A stretch of 13,343 nt of DNA from an uncultured Acidobacteriota bacterium (GTDB lineage Bacteria > Acidobacteriota > Blastocatellia > RBC074): contig CALBSU010000385.1 in assembly GCA_937967285.1 (NCBI GenBank), positions 1 through 13,343 on the forward strand. The letters are read 5' to 3'. The notes below the pieces were generated by a model that saw only the letters and a list, made by a program, of their open reading frames with translations, was not told the origin of the DNA and did not search any database. This document shows positions 10,019 through 13,343 of the stretch, in pieces (the stretch's first letter is position 1; every line of letters begins with the position of its first letter). Both the position numbers and the translations under genes were made by a program.

Positions 10019-10047
10019 TTGACTCCCCGACGCGATCAGGATATGCT
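10019..10047 (+). promoter_or_regulatory. Promoter of the NAD-salvage operon
   Basis: TTGACT (10019-10024, five of six) and TATGCT (10042-10047, four of six) are separated by exactly 17 bp, giving a start near 10054 and a leader of about 39 nt before the pncB ATG at 10093. The -10 box overlaps the inverted repeat at 10044-10070. Confidence 0.6.
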
Positions 10048-10070
10048 TCGTGTACTTTCTACACTAAGCA
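10044..10070 (+). promoter_or_regulatory. Inverted repeat over -10/+1: candidate NrtR operator
   Basis: The left arm TGCTTCGTGTA (10044-10054) pairs with the right arm TACACTAAGCA (10060-10070) around CTTTC, with 10 of 11 positions complementary. It covers part of the -10 box and the predicted start site of an operon that encodes the regulator NrtR, the expected place for a repressor. The motif was found by symmetry, not by matching a published NrtR consensus. The central TACTTTCTAC also matches the heptamer repeat, so part of it could be coincidental. Confidence 0.55.
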
Positions 10071-10092
10071 GAAGAGAAGAGCGTCGAGGCAT

Positions 10093-11472
<1,380 letters not shown>

Positions 11473-11473
11473 G

Positions 11474-12025
11474 ATGAAGATCGAGATCCGGCAGGGAGAC
11501 ATCACGAATCAACCGGACATCGACGCGATCGTCAATGCGGCAAACACGGAGCTCTGGCTCGGTTCGGGTGTCGCCGGGGCGATCCGGCGCGCGGGCGGTC
11601 AGGTGATCGAGGATGAAGCGGTCCGGCAGAGTCCGATCCGGCTCGGAGAGGCGGTCGTCACGTCGGCCGGCAACCTGCCCAACCGATACGTCATCCACGC
11701 CGCCGCAATGGGTTATCGCGACGAGGACAGGGCGGTGCCGAAGAAGCCGGGCACGGATTCGAGCGCCGGGATCATTCGCGATGCGACGCTCAGCAGCCTG
11801 CTCCACGCCGACCGCCTCGGGATCAGGTCGATCGCCTTTCCGGCCCTCGCAACAGGCGTTGCGGCCTTCCCCGTCGACGAATGCGCCGGGGCGATGATCG
11901 GCGCCGTCCGCCAATTCGCAGAGGATCACCCGCGGAGCAGCCTCGAGCTGGTGGTCTTCGTTGTCTTCACGGACGACCACTTCCTGACCTTCAGGGCCGT
12001 CTTGAAGAAGGATGAAGAGTTATGA
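11474..12025 (+). CDS. Macro-domain protein (ADP-ribose binding or hydrolysing)
   Basis: The 183-residue product is a stand-alone macro domain. It shows QGDIT (7-11), DAIVNAAN with Asn24, the glycine loop GSGVAGAI (30-37) and the second phosphate loop PALATGVAAFP (123-133). Macro domains bind ADP-ribose; many remove the acyl group of O-acetyl-ADP-ribose or ADP-ribose from proteins. Whether this one is catalytic is not shown: its first loop reads GSGVAGAI rather than the GGGVDGAI of MacroD-type hydrolases. ATG 11474 lies 1 nt after the pncB stop, and its own TGA overlaps the next start (ATGA at 12022-12025), so it is translationally coupled on both sides. Its place within an NAD-salvage operon under an ADP-ribose-type sensor suggests recycling of ADP-ribose derived from NAD consumption. 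Confidence 0.92.
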   Translation: MKIEIRQGDITNQPDIDAIVNAANTELWLGSGVAGAIRRAGGQVIEDEAVRQSPIRLGEAVVTSAGNLPNRYVIHAAAMGYRDEDRAVPKKPGTDSSAGIIRDATLSSLLHADRLGIRSIAFPALATGVAAFPVDECAGAMIGAVRQFAEDHPRSSLELVVFVVFTDDHFLTFRAVLKKDEEL

Positions 12026-12636
12026 CGATGATCTTTTTCGATGTGGATACGCAGCGGGATTTCATGGACGAGGACGGAGCGCTCTACGTTCCGGGCGCGG
12101 ATGCTATCCGCAACAATATCGAGCGACTGCTGCGCGGCGCCGGCCGGAGCGGGACCACGACGATTTCGACGCGCTGCACTCACGATCCCGACGATGCCGA
12201 ATTCGAGATCTTTCCGCCCCACTGCGTCAACGGGACGCCGGGAGCCGAGCGGATCTTTCCCGATCTGCCCGCTCTGCCGCGCGTCGAAATACCGGCCGGA
12301 TCGACGCCCGATCCGCAGGCGACGATCGAGAAGGGAAAGCACTACATCATCGGCAAAAAGGTCTTCGACCCGTTCTCGAATCCATGGCTCGACGGCCTGA
12401 GACAGAGCGGAGTTTTCAGAGACACGGATTGTATCCTCTTCGGGGTGGCGACCGATTATTGCGTGATCGCCGGAGGACTGGGACTGGCCGCCGGAGGCGC
12501 CCGCGTTCGCGCGGTCAGCGACGCGATCAGCGGAGTGGCCGCTCAAACGACTCAGGAGGCTCTCGGCAGATTGCGGGATGCGGGCGTCGAATTCATCACT
12601 ACAGATGAGGCGCTTGCTCTGCTGGATCGGAGATGA
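12022..12636 (+). CDS. pncA: Nicotinamidase-like cysteine hydrolase (isochorismatase fold)
   Basis: This 204-residue isochorismatase-fold enzyme most likely deamidates nicotinamide to nicotinate, feeding PncB. The catalytic triad is Asp9 (FFDVDTQRDF), Lys112 (IIGKKVFDPF) and Cys147 (GVATDYCVIAGG). PPHCVNGTPGAE (65-76) is the nicotinamidase signature, with His67 as a metal ligand. The other metal ligands are altered: the usual DxH reads CTH (Cys52, His54), so the Asp ligand is replaced by Cys. The start ATG 12022 overlaps the macro-domain stop by 4 nt, and nrtR begins 1 nt after its TGA. Context supports the nicotinamidase call; another amide hydrolase of this fold is the alternative. Confidence 0.85.
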   Translation: MTMIFFDVDTQRDFMDEDGALYVPGADAIRNNIERLLRGAGRSGTTTISTRCTHDPDDAEFEIFPPHCVNGTPGAERIFPDLPALPRVEIPAGSTPDPQATIEKGKHYIIGKKVFDPFSNPWLDGLRQSGVFRDTDCILFGVATDYCVIAGGLGLAAGGARVRAVSDAISGVAAQTTQEALGRLRDAGVEFITTDEALALLDRR

Positions 12637-12637
12637 A

Positions 12638-13343
<706 letters not shown>

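Overview
The window is GC-rich bacterial chromosomal DNA with short intergenic gaps, Shine-Dalgarno (SD) sites and sigma70-like promoters. No rRNA, tRNA, CRISPR, transposase or phage gene was seen. Gene content (an NHLRC2-type thioredoxin/NHL protein, a Tat-type PLP enzyme, an SPL-like radical SAM protein, heptamer repeats at gene boundaries) would suit an Acidobacteriota-like soil bacterium, but this is a weak guess. No marker gene is present.

Layout. 1-268 (-) is the start of a DUF969 membrane transporter subunit, cut by the window edge. 374-1339 (+) is an aldo/keto reductase. 1339-1483 holds two arrays of the heptamer AAAGTAG in opposite orientation between convergent genes. 1481-3544 (-) is an exported thioredoxin-like protein with an NHL propeller. 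3718-4209 (+) is a DUF4149 membrane protein. 4203-5832 (-) is a two-gene operon of a Tat-type class V aminotransferase-fold enzyme followed by a NIPSNAP protein. 5940-6776 (+) is a radical SAM protein whose start codon abuts another heptamer array. 7133-7468 (+) is a glycine-tailed RRM protein with a promoter about 300 nt upstream, a structured leader and a clear terminator. 7541-7831 (-) is a small XRE-type regulator. 8229-8879 (+) is pdxH. 8952-9902 (-) is an unrecognised LEA-like plus membrane protein.

The most coherent unit is 10019-13294 (+), a four-gene NAD-salvage operon: pncB, a macro-domain protein, a nicotinamidase-like hydrolase and nrtR. The genes are joined by 1-nt gaps or a 4-nt overlap. 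PncA-type enzymes turn nicotinamide into nicotinate, and PncB turns nicotinate into NaMN. NrtR is a Nudix-derived regulator that in characterised members senses ADP-ribose, and macro domains bind or produce ADP-ribose. Upstream of pncB a -35/-10 pair with a 17-bp spacer is overlapped by a 27-bp inverted repeat (10 of 11 half-site pairs), placed as an autoregulatory operator would be.

A second theme is the 7-bp repeat. Four arrays occur in 13.3 kb. Three begin at a stop codon and the fourth ends at a start codon. In the AAAGTAG direction the repeat puts a TAG in all three frames; in the other direction it is open in all frames.
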